Shown: positions 1 to 11,332, numbered from the stretch's first letter. The stretch is DNA of 64,000 nt from Lamellibrachia columna (GCA_963662155.1 OY759261.1:33756022-33820021); one strand, 5' to 3'. Numbers and translations: made by a program. Notes: generated from the letters alone by a model not told the origin.

Positions 1-92
1 GTGTATCCATCACTGTATCTTGCCAGGCCATCATTTATTATGGTTCACGTGTATCCATCACTGTATCTTGTCAGGCCCTCATTGATGCAGCT
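1..92. repeat. 48-bp direct repeat, two copies
   Basis: The sequence beginning gtgtatccatcactgtatct occurs at 1 and again at 49 with small differences. It may be the right edge of a longer array outside the window. The short open frames across it carry no recognisable domain. Confidence 0.7.
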
Positions 93-143
93 GGGTGAAC
101 TGAGACAAGGTGCAATGAACGAAACTGCCCCAGCTTCGAAACG

Positions 144-548
144 GTTCTGTAGACTGTCTGATGTCCTAACTACTACACTCCGGCTAGTTACTTGCCTGGT
201 GTATTTATAAACACTCAATAGTGAGTTCTGTAGACTGTCCGATGTCCTAACTACTACACTCCGGCTAGTTACTTGCCTGGTGTATTTATAAACACTCAAT
301 AGTGAGTTCTGTAGACTGTCTGATGTCCTAACTACTACACTCCGGCTAGTTACTTGCCTGGTGTATTTATAAACACTCAATAGTGAGTTCTGTAGACTGT
401 CCGATGTCCTAACTACTACACTCCAGCTAGTTACTTGCCTGGTGTATTTATAAACACTCAATAGTGAGTTCTGTAGACTGTCTGATGTCCTAACTACTAC
501 ACTCCGGCCAGTTGCTTGCCTGGTGTATTTATAAACACTCAATAGCGA
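144..548. repeat. 81-bp minisatellite, 5 copies
   Basis: Units start at 144, 225, 306, 387 and 468 with gttctgtagactgt and differ at only a few bases. Because 81 is divisible by three, a minus-strand frame stays open with a 27-residue period. That is a by-product of the unit length, and no protein family is recognised. Confidence 0.93.
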
Positions 549-691
549 GTCTTTTGTTACATATAATTGCAGGTATCAGGGAGCTGATGTACCTGCCATG
601 TGTTTACAAATATTGAACAGCTGATGTCACGGATGGTCACACACCAGTGTGCTGGATGGTGCCACAGGCAGGTGACAGGTTTGTGGGAAGT

Positions 692-949
692 AGATTTAAC
701 AAGATTTAACAAGATTTAACAAGATTTGCCATCCAAGCCAAAGGCCCAGATGGCAAGTGGACAAGGAAGCCATTGGCTTATCGAGAGTCCAACAATGTTC
801 ATCTACTTATAACCCGCCCTCCTGAGATATGTGTCAACCTTGTTTTTAAACATATTCACGCTGCTAGCAGTTACACAATCTGTAGACAATTTGTTCCATT
901 CATTTATTGTCCTCTGTGAGAACGAGTGCTTCCTGATGTCCAATCTACA
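692..949 (-). mobile_element. CR1-like LINE, 3' end fragment
   Basis: This minus-strand copy starts at the element's 3' tail, three units of a 10-bp repeat (aagatttaac on the plus strand). It continues through the 3' UTR into the last codons of the reverse-transcriptase ORF. It matches the copy at 31418-32080 until about 949, where similarity stops abruptly, as in a 5'-truncated insertion. Confidence 0.85.
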
Positions 950-1587
950 AGTAGGCCTATAACAATTTAATCAGATTCACCTCGGCAGTTGAATGTACTT
1001 GTCTCTAAAGTGTCACATCATTTAAGTGAACATCACTGTCATTTCTTCGGTCTGTAGTTACACATAAGCATAGATGTCTTCTAGATGACGTGTATGTCTG
1101 TTTACAAATAAACACCAGGTGACTGGTATATTGGCCTACTTCATGGTCACAGAACGCACAGCAAATAGCACACAGAAGGCCCTTTGTATGGCATGCAGGT
1201 GTTCAGCTGAATGGGAAATGTAGTAATTAGTCTGTTAGTGTTATACAACTGGATGTTCTTGTCATCTGTCAAATCATATTATACAACCAGTCATTCTTGT
1301 ACAGCTGGGCCAGTGAAGTACCAGTGTATCGTCATGATCACTGGCCTAATGATGTTTGGCGATCTGGGACATTGGCCTAGGTATGTTAAAAAAATTAAAA
1401 CAAATGTATACAATCATTTGAACACTTTTGTGTAACAAAAGATGCTATGCAGTTATACAAATGTATACAATCATTTGAACACTTTTGTGTAACAAAAGAT
1501 GCTATGCAGTTATTATGTTATTTCAATATATTTATTATTTGCGAAGTTATTCCACTTCAAAAACGTTGTTCCACTTCAAAAACGAAT
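950..1587. other. Non-coding stretch with one 57-bp duplication
   Basis: No exon or domain is visible here. The only structure is a perfect tandem duplication of 57 bp at 1400-1456 and 1457-1513, starting acaaatgtatacaatcattt. Confidence 0.6.
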
Positions 1588-1593
1588 TAAACA

Positions 1594-3060
1594 TTATGGT
1601 AAAAGATATTGACCCTCACATAACTGATATTACTGAATCATGGGCCAACACAGACACAACAGATGCTGAATTAGGATTGACAGGATACATAATGTTTAGG
1701 AGAGGTCGAATAGAAAGAAGGGGAGGGGGAGTTACTTTTCATGCAATCAACAACGCAAGCCAGATGTAAAGATATGAAAAGGCCAAATGAATGACGTTTA
1801 TTAAGATTATGCCTAATGGCATATTATTCCGATTAAGAGCATGAAATGTGGACCCTGTAACATATGCCAAGCCTGTGGCTGAGCCTCATACAAAGCCGCC
1901 TGGACACAATGCTCCCAGCTTCGACATAGCAATACAGTACATGTAGTAATATTCCTACAACACAAGACAATTCATGGCATCGTCACCAGCACATTAAAAC
2001 CTTAACCCAACACCGACAATACTCGACACAATACCTATTTCCATATACTGCATCACTGGACTACACTACTTGCTAAAATTCCTACTCTATATATTTTTGT
2101 AACCTAAAAGGTGGAGCCATTATGCTGATTAGCAATAAACCATCCCAACATCGAGGATGGAAGGGAAGTCATCTTCCACTCCACACCAAAACCCTATGTG
2201 AACGGGCAGATAGCCAAATAAAAAGCCCAAAGTCCACTGGGAAAGCGTCATAGGGAAGGTGGTGACTTCACTTCCACCGGTAATGTACAAAATGTTACCA
2301 AGTACAACACTACTAAACACCTTCAGCAGCAGAAAATGGGGAGGAGGGTGGGTCGAAAACTTGTTAAACCGAGAAAGCAGGTCTACTCCACATGTATCGA
2401 ACATTCGGAGTGAAGCTGCTTAATTTCAAACTGCGTCATTCGAATGACTGCTGTGCTCTGATTGGTTTAGCGGTGTCACGGGAGCGCTTAGTCGGTCATC
2501 CAGGTTTCTTTGCTTACCCTTAAATTAGCATAAATTAGCATGATAACCTATTGACCCTTACGTGCCCTGCTCGTGCTGTTGCTAGCATAAAATCCTGTAT
2601 GCAACCGTGATTGCATACTCTCATATATGTTAAAGAATCTATTCAGGCTGATGAAATAAAATTAGAAAGGGAAGCAGATTACGATGAAGCTGTTTGGTGC
2701 AAAATAGTTTCAGGAAATTCAAAATTAACTATTGGATTAGTTTACCGAAGTCCAAACATAAACGAAGATGATAACACAAAATGCTATAAAGGAAGTTAGT
2801 AAAGGGGAGTGTATTGTAATGGGAGATTTTAACCATGGACACATACAATGGAAATCTCTATAGAGTACAGGGTGTGAGGACCAACAATTTCTATTTTTAA
2901 TTCAGGAGAGCTTCCTTACTCAGCATGTGCTAGAACCAACCAGGGAAGAAAATGTATTAGATATAGTTTTATCATCACAAAAAGAATTAGTAGACAATGT
3001 AAAAATACATGAACCATTGGGTAACAGTGACCACAATTAAATACATTTTGACATCAATGT
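1594..3060 (+). pseudogene. LINE copy A endonuclease (EEP) region, broken
   Basis: The first block (1594-1740) reads through HITDITESWAN and GYIMFRRGR, the expected start of an exonuclease-endonuclease-phosphatase domain. After the inserted element it resumes at 2617 with IYVKESIQADEIKLE, then YRSPN, GDFNH (about 2820) and NSDHN (about 3030). The last two are the catalytic Asp/Asn and Asp/His motifs. Several stop codons and frame changes interrupt it. In this family the domain nicks target DNA to prime reverse transcription. Decayed; no intact product. Confidence 0.85.
1741..2616. mobile_element. Non-autonomous DNA element inserted in LINE copy A
   Basis: The insertion starts with ATGCAATCA and ends with its exact complement TGATTGCAT. 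The LINE endonuclease frame breaks at its left edge and resumes just after its right edge. The flanks acttttc(at) and actctcat look like an imperfect 7-8-bp target-site duplication, as expected for hAT-like elements. No transposase is visible inside, so it would depend on enzyme in trans. Class assignment is an inference. Confidence 0.55.
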
Positions 3061-3309
3061 AAAATCAGAAAGTAAAAATAAAAAAGTATAGAAGAAACTA
3101 CCACAAAGGTAACTATAAAGATAATGAGAAAATACTTAGCAAAGCTAGATTGGAATAACATGCTGATGAATAAGACTGCAACTGAATGTTGGAATATTCT
3201 AAAATATGAAATTGAGAGTATCATCAATAAATTTGTTCCCTTCAAAAAAACAAGGAAAATGGTCTAGAAAGAAACACTTGTCAAAAGAAGCTATTAGAAA
3301 ATAGTGTTT

Positions 3310-5140
3310 AAGTAAACTATGTGGAGGGTTTATAGGTGTACCAGAAAGGAAGAAGACTATGCAAATTACAAAGAGGCACTTAACCTAGCTATAACTGAAA
3401 TTAGAAAATCTAAAAGAACGTTTGAAAAAAAATTGGCAGGTAATAAAAAAAATTACAGCAAGAGTTTCTATGCTTATGTAAGGAGTAAACAGAAAGATAA
3501 GGTCAGACCACTGGAAAACAACAGGAAAACATAATTTCAGACGGGTTTCAAATGGCAGATGTCCTGGATGAGTATTTCAGCTCTGTTTTTACTACAGTAG
3601 ATATCAGCTCACTTCCAGTTCCATCTACTAAATTTGAGGGCAATAAATCAGAACATTTAGGATAGTTATTTGTAACTCCTGAAATGATAGCAAAGAAAAT
3701 TAAGAAGATGAAAGATAATAAATCACCTGGAGTTGATGGGATACCACCAAAACTGCTTATGGAAGTTTTGGAGCAAATTAGTACACCACTTGCAAAATTG
3801 TTTAACTTTTCACTAGAAGAAGAAATAGTACCTTCAGAATGGAAAGAAGCAAACATTACGTCTCTATTTAAGAAGGGATCGAGGAACAAGCCCGAAAATT
3901 ACAGACCAGTGAGTTGAACATCAGTTGTATGTAAATTACTCGAAACATTAATTAGAGACCACATGGTGCAATTCCTTGTAAAACATAATTAATAAATACA
4001 TCTGAACATGGGTTCCTAAAAGCAAGGTCATGTCTAACCAATCTCTTATGTTTTTTGGAAGAAATTACAAAGTGTGTAGATGACTGGTCACCAGTGGATG
4101 TTGTCTACTTAGATTTTCAGAAAGCTTTCGATAAAGTGCCACATCAAAGATTGTTACTTAAATTAAAAGCCCATGGTATAGGTAATGGTGTAATCAACTG
4201 GATAGAAAAGTGGCTTACACACAGAAGACAGAGAGTAATAGTAGATAGTGAGATTTCAAACTGGAAATCGGTTTTGAGTGGGGTACCACAGGGATCAGTA
4301 TTAGGCCCTATACTGTTTTTAATATATATAAATGATTTGGAAGATGACATATCTAGCAAAGTACTCAAATTTGCAGATGACACAAAAGTATTCAAAGAGG
4401 TTACTAATGATACAGATAAACAAAGTTTACAGGATGATCTAAATAAATTAGTTAAATGGTCAGAAAAACGGCAAATGTTATTAAATTTTGGGAAGTGTAA
4501 ATGTATACACATAGGACATGGAAATATGGACGAAGAATATAAAATGGGGGATGCTGTACTAGGCAGAACCACACAAGAAAATGACTTAGGAGTAACATTT
4601 AGTGCTGACATGAAAGTTTCAGAGCAATGTGGGATTGCTGCTTCGAAAGGAAGTCAAATTCTAGGGCTAATTAGGAGAACTATCATGTATAAGGAGAAAC
4701 TGCTAATTGTACCCCTGTATAAAGCAATAGTTAGACCACATTTGGAATATTGTATTCAAGCATGGAGGCCGTATCATAAAAAGGACACAGACAAGCTACA
4801 AAGAATACAACGAAGAGCAACTAAAATGATTCCAGAATTGAGAGACCTTAATTACGAAAGTCGCTTATTACAATATGGTTTGACAACACTAGAGACCAGG
4901 AGTCTAAGAGGAGACCAAATAGAAGTGTTTAAAATAGTGAACGGTTATGAGGATGTTGATAGGAATGTTTTTCAAACTTAAAGAAGGCAGTAGAACCAGA
5001 GGACACAAAGCAGCATTAGTTAAGGAGCAGTGTAGGTTGGACATGAGAAAGTACTCTTTCTCGCAGGGAGTGATAAATGAATGGAACAAATTGTCAAATG
5101 ATCGTGTTAATGCTAGTACATGTAGTGTGAATGTTTAAAA
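3310..5140 (+). pseudogene. LINE copy A reverse transcriptase region, broken
   Basis: A block at 3684-3917 reads DNKSPGVDGIPPKLL and ENYRPVS, standard N-terminal RT motifs, and ends at a stop codon. The main block (4055-4981) carries LDFQKAFDKVPH, SGVPQGSVLGP, the FADDTK catalytic box and the post-RT signature RPHLEYCIQAW with RRATKMIPELRDL. The frame then shifts and continues to about 5140 with the conserved C-terminal CR1 sequence. RT copies the LINE RNA at a nicked target. Internal stops make this copy inactive. The 308-residue block alone is not a host gene. Confidence 0.9.
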
Positions 5141-5240
5141 ATAGAATTGACAGGTATTTGATAAGGGCGGGCTACACATAGATGAAAGTTGTTGGACTTT
5201 CAATAAGCCAATGGCTTCTTTGTCCACTTGCCATCTGGAA

Positions 5241-5509
5241 CTTGTTGTTTGAGTTGATTCCATTTCTTGTTACCTGTGTGTTTGTGGGCTGCACTGCCAC
5301 TGAATCCAACAAAGAATGGCATATAACGTGTACTAATGAAGATATTGAGGTGGAATGAAAGTTATAAGATGCTAAAATGATGACCCAATATTGTGTGCCC
5401 TTGGAATGATCTTGAAATGACCTAGTTACTAGACCTAAACCATTAACCTATGTATACCATAATTGCTTAAACTGATTAACCTTATTACCAACGATACATT
5501 GGCTTCTAA
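5241..5509. other. Spacer with no recognised feature
   Basis: This lies between the LINE 3' end and the duplicated segment that starts near 5510. I see no repeat, exon or RNA gene. Confidence 0.5.
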
Positions 5510-5640
5510 TTACATTGGGAGTGTATTATTACAAGAAACAGATGTGTAGTAAAGTGAATAATGAGTGTGGACATTACACTGGGAGCGTATTATTACAAGA
5601 AACAGATGTGTAGTAAGGTGAATAATGAGTGTTTACAACT
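5510..5640. repeat. 63-bp direct repeat, 2 copies
   Basis: Two units (around 5517 and 5580) contain tattattacaagaaacagat and gtgtagtaa. The paralogous segment at 20041-20280 has about four copies of the same unit. Confidence 0.8.
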
Positions 5641-5738
5641 AAAACAGTGAATAAATATAAAAAAAACCTAATATTTATTGCAGTTTGTGCTACAGAAATT
5701 AGAAGAATTCCGTACACTACACATAAAAGAACAGGGCT

Positions 5739-6095
5739 GATCATATTACACAGTGAAGAGTTATAAACAAGAGGCCCTGCCTTACTCTTGATCATATTAC
5801 ACAGTGAAGAGTTATAAACAAGAGGCCCTGCCTTACTCTTGATCACATTACACAGTGAAGAGTTATAAACAAGAGGCCCTGCCTTACTCTTGATCACATT
5901 ACACAGTGAAGAGTTATAAACAAGAGGCCCTGCCTTACTCTTGATCATATTACACAGTGAAGAGTTATAAACAAGAGGCCCTGCCTTACTCTTGATCATA
6001 TTACACAGTGAAGAGTTATAAACAAGAGGCCCTGCCTTACTCTTGATCATATTACACAGTGAAGAGTTATAAACAAGAGGCCATGCCTTACTCTG
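5739..6095. repeat. 51-bp minisatellite, 7 copies
   Basis: Units start at 5739, 5790, 5841, 5892, 5943, 5994 and 6045 with gatcatattacacagtgaag. The equivalent place in the other duplicate (about 20400) has just one related unit, so the array grew here after the duplication. A minus-strand frame is open with a 17-residue period but matches nothing known. Confidence 0.93.
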
Positions 6096-6244
6096 GCTGC
6101 CAGAAATACTTTATTTTGGATACGTCCTAATGCCAAGTATTATCCCAAATGGCACAATTGTGAAACTATTTGGTTATATATATGACTATAAATGAATATT
6201 CACAACTGATGCAAATAAATTATTACAAAAAAGCGATACTTGTG

Positions 6245-6475
6245 AATGTTTAATAATCAACTTCTGTGAAAAAGCTACAGCAATAAGCTGTGGTAACATG
6301 AAGATTGTAGCGCCAGTGTTCATAAATGTTTAAATTCTGTGAAAAAGCCACAGCAATATGCTGCGGTAACATGAAGATTGTAGCGCCAGTGTTCATAAAT
6401 GATCAAATACTATGAAAAAGCTATGGCAATATGCTGCGGTAACATGAAGATTGTAGCGTCAGTGTTCATAAATAT
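6245..6475. repeat. 73-bp repeat, 3 copies
   Basis: Three units carry gaaaaagct(a/c)cagcaat and aacatgaagattgtagcg, spaced 73 bp apart (about 6262, 6335, 6408). Confidence 0.85.
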
Positions 6476-6559
6476 ATATACCCTTTAAATGTCAGTGGTG
6501 CGATTCTGTCCAGTAAGAGGCACGAGACAGCTGGGAATTGTAGACTTCTCTACATGTGC

Positions 6560-6667
6560 CTACTTTGTTGACGCCTGTTGTTCAAACAGTGGGTAGTTGT
6601 TGAGGACGTCTTCCCACTTTCTCTTTCCATTCGACAAATCACTGACAATCTTTGGCAGCCGAGTGAT
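6560..6667 (-). pseudogene. GARS1: GARS1 last exon, copy A
   Basis: A minus-strand acceptor (tttgtgttgtttAG) is followed by 35 codons and a TAG stop. The peptide begins ITRLPKIVSDLSNG and continues KWEDVLNNYPLFEQQ, aligning with the extreme C terminus of animal glycyl-tRNA synthetase. The preceding exon (7185-7355) ends with a GAG|GTATG donor in the matching phase. Glycyl-tRNA synthetase charges tRNA-Gly; this tail belongs to the C-terminal anticodon-binding domain. This exon looks intact, but exons upstream carry stops and frameshifts, so the copy is a pseudogene. Confidence 0.87.
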
Positions 6668-7184
6668 CTAAACAACACAAAGACACATTACACAACATGT
6701 AACATTTGATATACAACATTTATCAGTTTTAACTTATTCAATGTGCTCTGAGAGAACACAAACCGACTCCAAGATTATCCCTGGTTATATTCTGGGCTAA
6801 GGCAGAATAAGCCTATGTCCAGTTTGCATGTGTCACATATTTATGGCTGTTTACTTTAATCCAATTTTCTTTGGTTGAATTTAATTGATGAATTGGAGGT
6901 GTTTATATCATTCCAAAAAGATACACAATAACATAAAACAGCTCAAACAAGTCTTTCATAAAAATTACTAAATATAACTGTGTGTATCTTATGTGAAACA
7001 TGCATGAAATATATACAGCATGTCTACCGGTGGTAAACCATACCAGTACACTGATTAATTGGTTGTAACAATTACAAAAACTGTATCATTAGCATTTACT
7101 CAGTCAACAGCTGCTAACTGGTTTCACATACAAGTTTTTAATTAAAATGTGGCAGGTCGTTCTCTCTAAATACCTGCAGCATAC

Positions 7185-7355
7185 CTCCGCCCGTATCCGT
7201 TTCATTGAGTTGCTCTCCCTCAATGTGGCTTACTGCAGTGCTTTCAAACTAGATCACAATCTGGTCAGTGCTAGCATAGTGCCGACCAGTAGAACCGCTG
7301 CTGGCGCCACCTTGTGTGATACATCATGCTGCGTCAGTGATATCACTCGGGATAA
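7185..7355 (-). pseudogene. GARS1: GARS1 penultimate exon, copy A (broken)
   Basis: Reading down the minus strand, SLTQHDVSHKV is followed in another frame by ASSGSTGRHYASTDQI, then a TAG stop, and in a third frame by LRESNSMKRIRAEV just before the GT donor. These align with the GARS1 segment around the [20 protein letters not shown] and LRDRDSMRQIRAE motifs of the anticodon-binding domain. At least two frameshifts and one stop are visible. The equivalent exon was not recognised in copy B. Confidence 0.85.
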
Positions 7356-7494
7356 AGGTCAACGTAATTATGTCATGTCAAAGTTATTGCTGAAGTGTAA
7401 CAAGTTTCACTCTGATTACTCCAGCACATGCAGTGAAGACAAGTCTGTCTGGGTAACAAGGGTCATAATTTCAAATAATGTACTGATGTAATGA

Positions 7495-7735
7495 GATGAC
7501 CCCTTCGTTGGTTACATGCTGGGACATGAGATGACCCCTTAGTTGGTTGTCTGTCAGCACATGAGATGACTCCTTCATTGGTTACCTGCTGGGACATGAG
7601 ATAACCCTATAGTTTGTTACCTGTCGGGACATGAGACAGCCCCTTCGTTGGTTACCTGCTGGGACATGAGATGACCCCTTAGTTGGTTACCTGCTGGGAC
7701 ATGAGATGACCCATTAGTTGGTTATCTATCTGGAC
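7495..7735. repeat. 35-bp minisatellite, about 7 copies
   Basis: Degenerate units of ttggttacctgctgggacat + gagatgacccctt. The same family recurs at 8936-9375, 10345-10430 (inverted) and 10736-11332. It is absent from the paralogous segment near 22.1 kb, so this block arrived after the duplication. Confidence 0.9.
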
Positions 7736-7862
7736 ATGTTATTTCCCAGATCTGCTTAAACAATCAGTCAGATGGACTCAAAATCTCCAAGTGTGTTTCA
7801 AATGACAAACGTCTTGTACTATCAGATTCTGCTGAGAGGTAAATTTTATTTGGAGAATGTTT

Positions 7863-8012
7863 GACGTGACACTCACTGTGCGCTTTTCCTCACCCTCTCA
7901 CATCTCGAAGTTGTGTTCAAAGAGGGCGTACATGATCCAGCTGACCCCAAACGATGGCTCTACAACTGACAGAACAATTTCTTCAACCACAAAAATTTGA
8001 TCCCTCTCAACA
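7863..8012 (-). pseudogene. GARS1: GARS1 catalytic motif-3 exon, copy A (broken)
   Basis: Minus-strand translation gives VVEEIVLSVVEPSFG then VSWIMYALFEHNF, a stop, and EGEEKRT. This aligns with the GARS1 region VEEVVPNVIEPSFGLGRI...FEHTFHVREGDEQRT. The functional Gly-Arg of motif 3 is replaced by Ser-Trp, and an Arg codon downstream has become TGA. Both are compatible with CpG decay (CGG to TGG, CGA to TGA). It is clearly non-functional. Confidence 0.87.
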
Positions 8013-8454
8013 GACATTCACTGCTTTATGATTTGAGCCAAACTCCCCACCAGTGGCGCCACATAGTGAATATAATGGAAATCACAATTTCACCATTGCA
8101 TCAACATACATGATGTGCAGAATCTGCACATCATGATTATTTCAGTTGGTAAACTCCTAATTTTGGTCAATAAATCTGTAATTTTCATACAATTGTGGAT
8201 AGTGTTTCCTTTGAAAATGTGTGTAGGAACGAAATAACATTCATTGTTGTTTGAAAGTTTGTTCAAGTTCACAGTAGCAAGTCAACAAACAACAATCGCA
8301 TTGCCCAGCCAACATACAACTCTTCACTGTCCATTCCGAACTTATAATAAAGTTGTGGCAGTTTGGATTTTAGCATTAAATTTTATCGCATCCATTTTGA
8401 AAATTCACTGACTGTTGTTCTGTATATGATGTTTTATACACTGTCTTTATTTGT

Positions 8455-8935
8455 TAGGGGGTCACTCTCTAAATATGCAGGAGGGGGTCACTCTCTAAAT
8501 ATGCAGGAGGATATTTTGAAATAAGATCATCTCTCTAAATACACAGGCAGGGTTCACTCTTAAATACACAGGAGGGGGCCACTCTAAGTACACTTGAGGG
8601 GGGTAACTCTATAAATACACAGGAGGGGGACATTCTAAATACAGAGGTAGGGGTCACTCTGTAAATACACATGAGAGGTCATTCTGTAAATATACAGGAG
8701 GGATCACTCTCTAAATATGCAGGAGGGGGTTGTTCACTATCTAGATACACAGAAAGGTCACTCTGTAAAAACACTGGAGGGGGTCACTCTTTAGATGCAC
8801 AGGAAAAGGGTCACTCACTAAATGCAGGGGGGGCGGTCCCTCACTAAATACGCAGCAGTGGTCACTCTCTAAATACACTCACTCAAGGAGGTCACTCAAA
8901 ATACACAGGAGGTGATCATTATCTAAACAGACAGG
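8455..8935. repeat. Degenerate 25-30-bp minisatellite
   Basis: About 17 irregular units of ggtcactctctaaatacaca followed by a G-rich stretch (ggagggg). Unit length and G-run vary. Its complement resembles the intron start just after the GARS1 exon at 7185 (tatttagagag...gacc). Confidence 0.85.
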
Positions 8936-9375
8936 AGAGGGTTATCTGTTGGGACACAAGATGGTCTCCTTAGTTGGATATCTGTCGGGACATGAGATGA
9001 CCCCTTCCTTGGTTACCTGCTGGGACATGAGATGAACCTATAGTTGGTTACCTGTTGGGACGTGAGATGACCCCTTCGTTGGTTACCTGCTGGGACATGA
9101 GATGACTCTATAGTTGGTTATCTGTCGGTACATGAGATGACCCCTTCGTTAGTTACCTGCTGGGACACAAGAGTACTCCTTAATTGGTTATCTGTCGGGA
9201 CATGAGATGACCCCTTCACTAGCTACCTGTTGGGACATGAGATGACCCCCTAAGTTGGTTACCTGTTGGGACATGAGATGATCCCTTAGTTGGTTATCTG
9301 TACGGACATGAAATGACCCCTTTGTTGGTTACATGTTGGGATATATTACCCTATAGTTCAGAACATGAGATGACA
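8936..9375. repeat. 35-bp minisatellite, about 12 copies
   Basis: Same unit family as 7495-7735 (ggttacctgctgggacatga). Several units have the ctgtcggga variant that matches the SEPSECS exon-4 end in complement. Confidence 0.9.
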
Positions 9376-10094
9376 ATCAGGCATGTGGCAATTAACCTGC
9401 AAAGTTATTTAAATTACAATTAACTCAGAAATTCTCCAATTAAATTAAACTCACATATTTCTCATGTCAATTAAATTAAGTTAACCTCCCAAATTCTTCA
9501 ATTAAATTAAATTAACAATAAATTTTATTCAATTAACAAATAACAGTTATATCATGTGTTGGTATAAATGTTTGCACATTTAAAACAGTTCTAAAATCAC
9601 AAGACTTTTAACAGAAATGTGTTTTGTAACTTTGTTGGAAAGAGATTTGTTCACACAATACCTACATGCCAAGACATTTCTTCATGGGGCATATGATTAC
9701 ATTTTAAAAGTGGTAGATACTTGTTAAAATATATTATTTATCTGAAAGGTATGAAAAGTTGTGGCTGAATATTTGCACGTGTTGGGTTTCCTCCTATATT
9801 TAAACGCCAAATTAATAAAACCAGACTACAAACATCATTTCTATGATGATGTCTGTACAGACATCATTTGTATGATGATGTCTATAGTCTGGTTGTTACA
9901 TATGCAGCGTTTTATACTGAATCATTAGGTTTCCCCTTTACGCGTTTGCATTTAAATATGTACACACTATTTTGTATGCATCACTAGACCTGGCATGTTT
10001 CTGATGTAAGTTGGCACTGTAAAAAGATCCCAAACTGATGCCATATTACATTTCTCTACATCTCCCCATTAACGGTTATATGTACACATAAAAT
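9376..10094. other. AT-rich spacer with a perfect 22-bp palindrome
   Basis: An aattaaattaa-rich stretch (9390-9540) is followed by unremarkable sequence. A perfect 22-bp palindrome centred on tctgtacaga lies at 9846-9867, flanked by further atgatg/catcat copies. No exon is seen. Confidence 0.55.
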
Positions 10095-10735
10095 TATAGA
10101 TGCATACCCGGTTAGGTCTAATGGCCCCCATAGGTCCACTTGCCTGCAAGTTGCCAGCCCCAAATGTTTAATTTAAACAGAAATTTGCAGAATCCAAGAT
10201 TAGTCATCTACTTATCACCCTACCAGAGGATATTCTATTGTCTACGCCTCACTCCAATTCACAGGTGTTGAATTACCAGCCACCACAGTTGGTATGGTTG
10301 GTACAGTGTATAATATACATGCAGGTTAATTGACCCATGCCTGGTGGTCATCTCATGTCCTGACAGATAACCAACTAAGGGGTCATCTCATGTCCCAGCA
10401 GTTAACCAACTAAGGGGGTCATCTCATGTATCATATTATGTCCTCTGTGATGTTCTCCCTCCCATTCACACATGTCTGAACCTGATCTCTCTCAGGCTAG
10501 TGACTGGAATAGTGTCTGCAGGCCTTCTGAAAACACCTGGGTAACATGGCTATCTAGTAATATTGTTAACTGTTGAATGAGCACTTAATTGAGAGTTAAT
10601 TGGAAATTTGTCAATTAAATTAAATTAACCCTTTTGGTAAAGTTAATGAAATAAATTAAATTAGCCTTTCTGGAAACGTTAATTAATTAAATTAAACTAA
10701 CTTAATCGAGTTAATTCAATTAACAATCAATGACC
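10095..10735. repeat. Dispersed repeat family R1, copy 1
   Basis: It shares blocks with 54815-55255 and with 30803-30950 in the palindrome. Examples are ggtccacttgcctgc...ttgccag, cacctgggtaac, and gagcacttaattgagagtta followed by AATTAA-rich sequence. No coding capacity is visible. About 85 bp of the 35-bp minisatellite sits inside it in inverted orientation (10345-10430). It is probably a non-autonomous interspersed element, class unknown. Confidence 0.65.
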
Positions 10736-11332
10736 ATTTAATTGGTTATCTGTCGGGACATGAGATAACCCCATTCGTTGGTTACCTGCTGGGACATGAC
10801 TCCTTAGTTGGTTATCTGTCGGGACATGAGATCACCCCCTTCGTTGGTTACCTGCTGGGACATGAGATGACCCTATAGTTGGATATCTGCTGGGACATGA
10901 GACGACCCCTTCGTTGGTTACCTGCTGGGACATGAAATGACCCTATAGTTGGATATCTGCTGGGACATGAGACGACCCCTTCGTTGGTTACCTGCTGGGA
11001 CATGAGATGACCCTATAGTTGGATATCTGCTGGGACATGAGACGACCCCTTCGTTGGTTACCTGCTGGGACATGAGATTACCCTATAGTTGGTTACCTGC
11101 TGGGATATGAGACGACCCCTTCATTGGTTACCTGGTAGGACGACTCCTTAGTTGGTTATCTGCTGGGACATGAGATGACCCCTTCTTTGGTTACCTGCTG
11201 GGACGAGATGACCCTATAGTTAGTTACCTGCTGGGACATGAGAAGACCCCTTCATTGATTACCTGCTGGGACATGAGATTACCCTATAGTTGGTTACCTG
11301 CTGGGACATGAGATGACCCCTTTGTTGGTTAC
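10736..11332. repeat. 35-bp minisatellite grown from the SEPSECS exon-4 splice donor
   Basis: About 17 units. In complement each reads CAGGTAACCAAC then a GGGTCATCTCATGTCCC core. The array starts exactly at the SEPSECS exon-4 donor (exon ...GTCCCCGACAG|GTAACCAAC), and the family's ctgtcggga variants repeat the exon end TCCCGACAG as well as the intron start. The unit therefore spans the exon/intron boundary. Confidence 0.88.

Larger units (their letters stand above)
1588..5240 (+). mobile_element. CR1-like non-LTR retrotransposon (LINE copy A)
   Basis: This is the longest CR1-type copy in the window. In order it has an AP-type endonuclease region, a linker, a reverse transcriptase with an FADD catalytic box, the conserved post-RT segment and a 3' UTR ending near 5240. 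The 3' end matches the copies at 692, 31418, 47236 and 55268, although here the terminal 10-bp tail is degenerate. Stops and frameshifts occur throughout, so it is dead. An 876-bp DNA element interrupts the endonuclease at 1741-2616. CR1/Jockey-superfamily assignment rests on RT motifs and the microsatellite-like 3' tail; exact clade is uncertain. Confidence 0.88.
5510..8410. repeat. Segmental duplication, copy A
   Basis: Long stretches match 20040-22975 in the same orientation, including the GARS1 last exon, its intron side and a block starting around gtggcgccacatagtgaat. Each copy has gained its own arrays since duplication: 51, 73 and 35 bp here, 62 and 78 bp in the other copy. The similarity is patchy but collinear. 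Confidence 0.82.

Noticed and set aside
4055..4981. Host gene encoding a 308-residue polymerase
   Set aside because: It is the RT domain of LINE copy A, with broken sequence on both sides and several relatives in the window.
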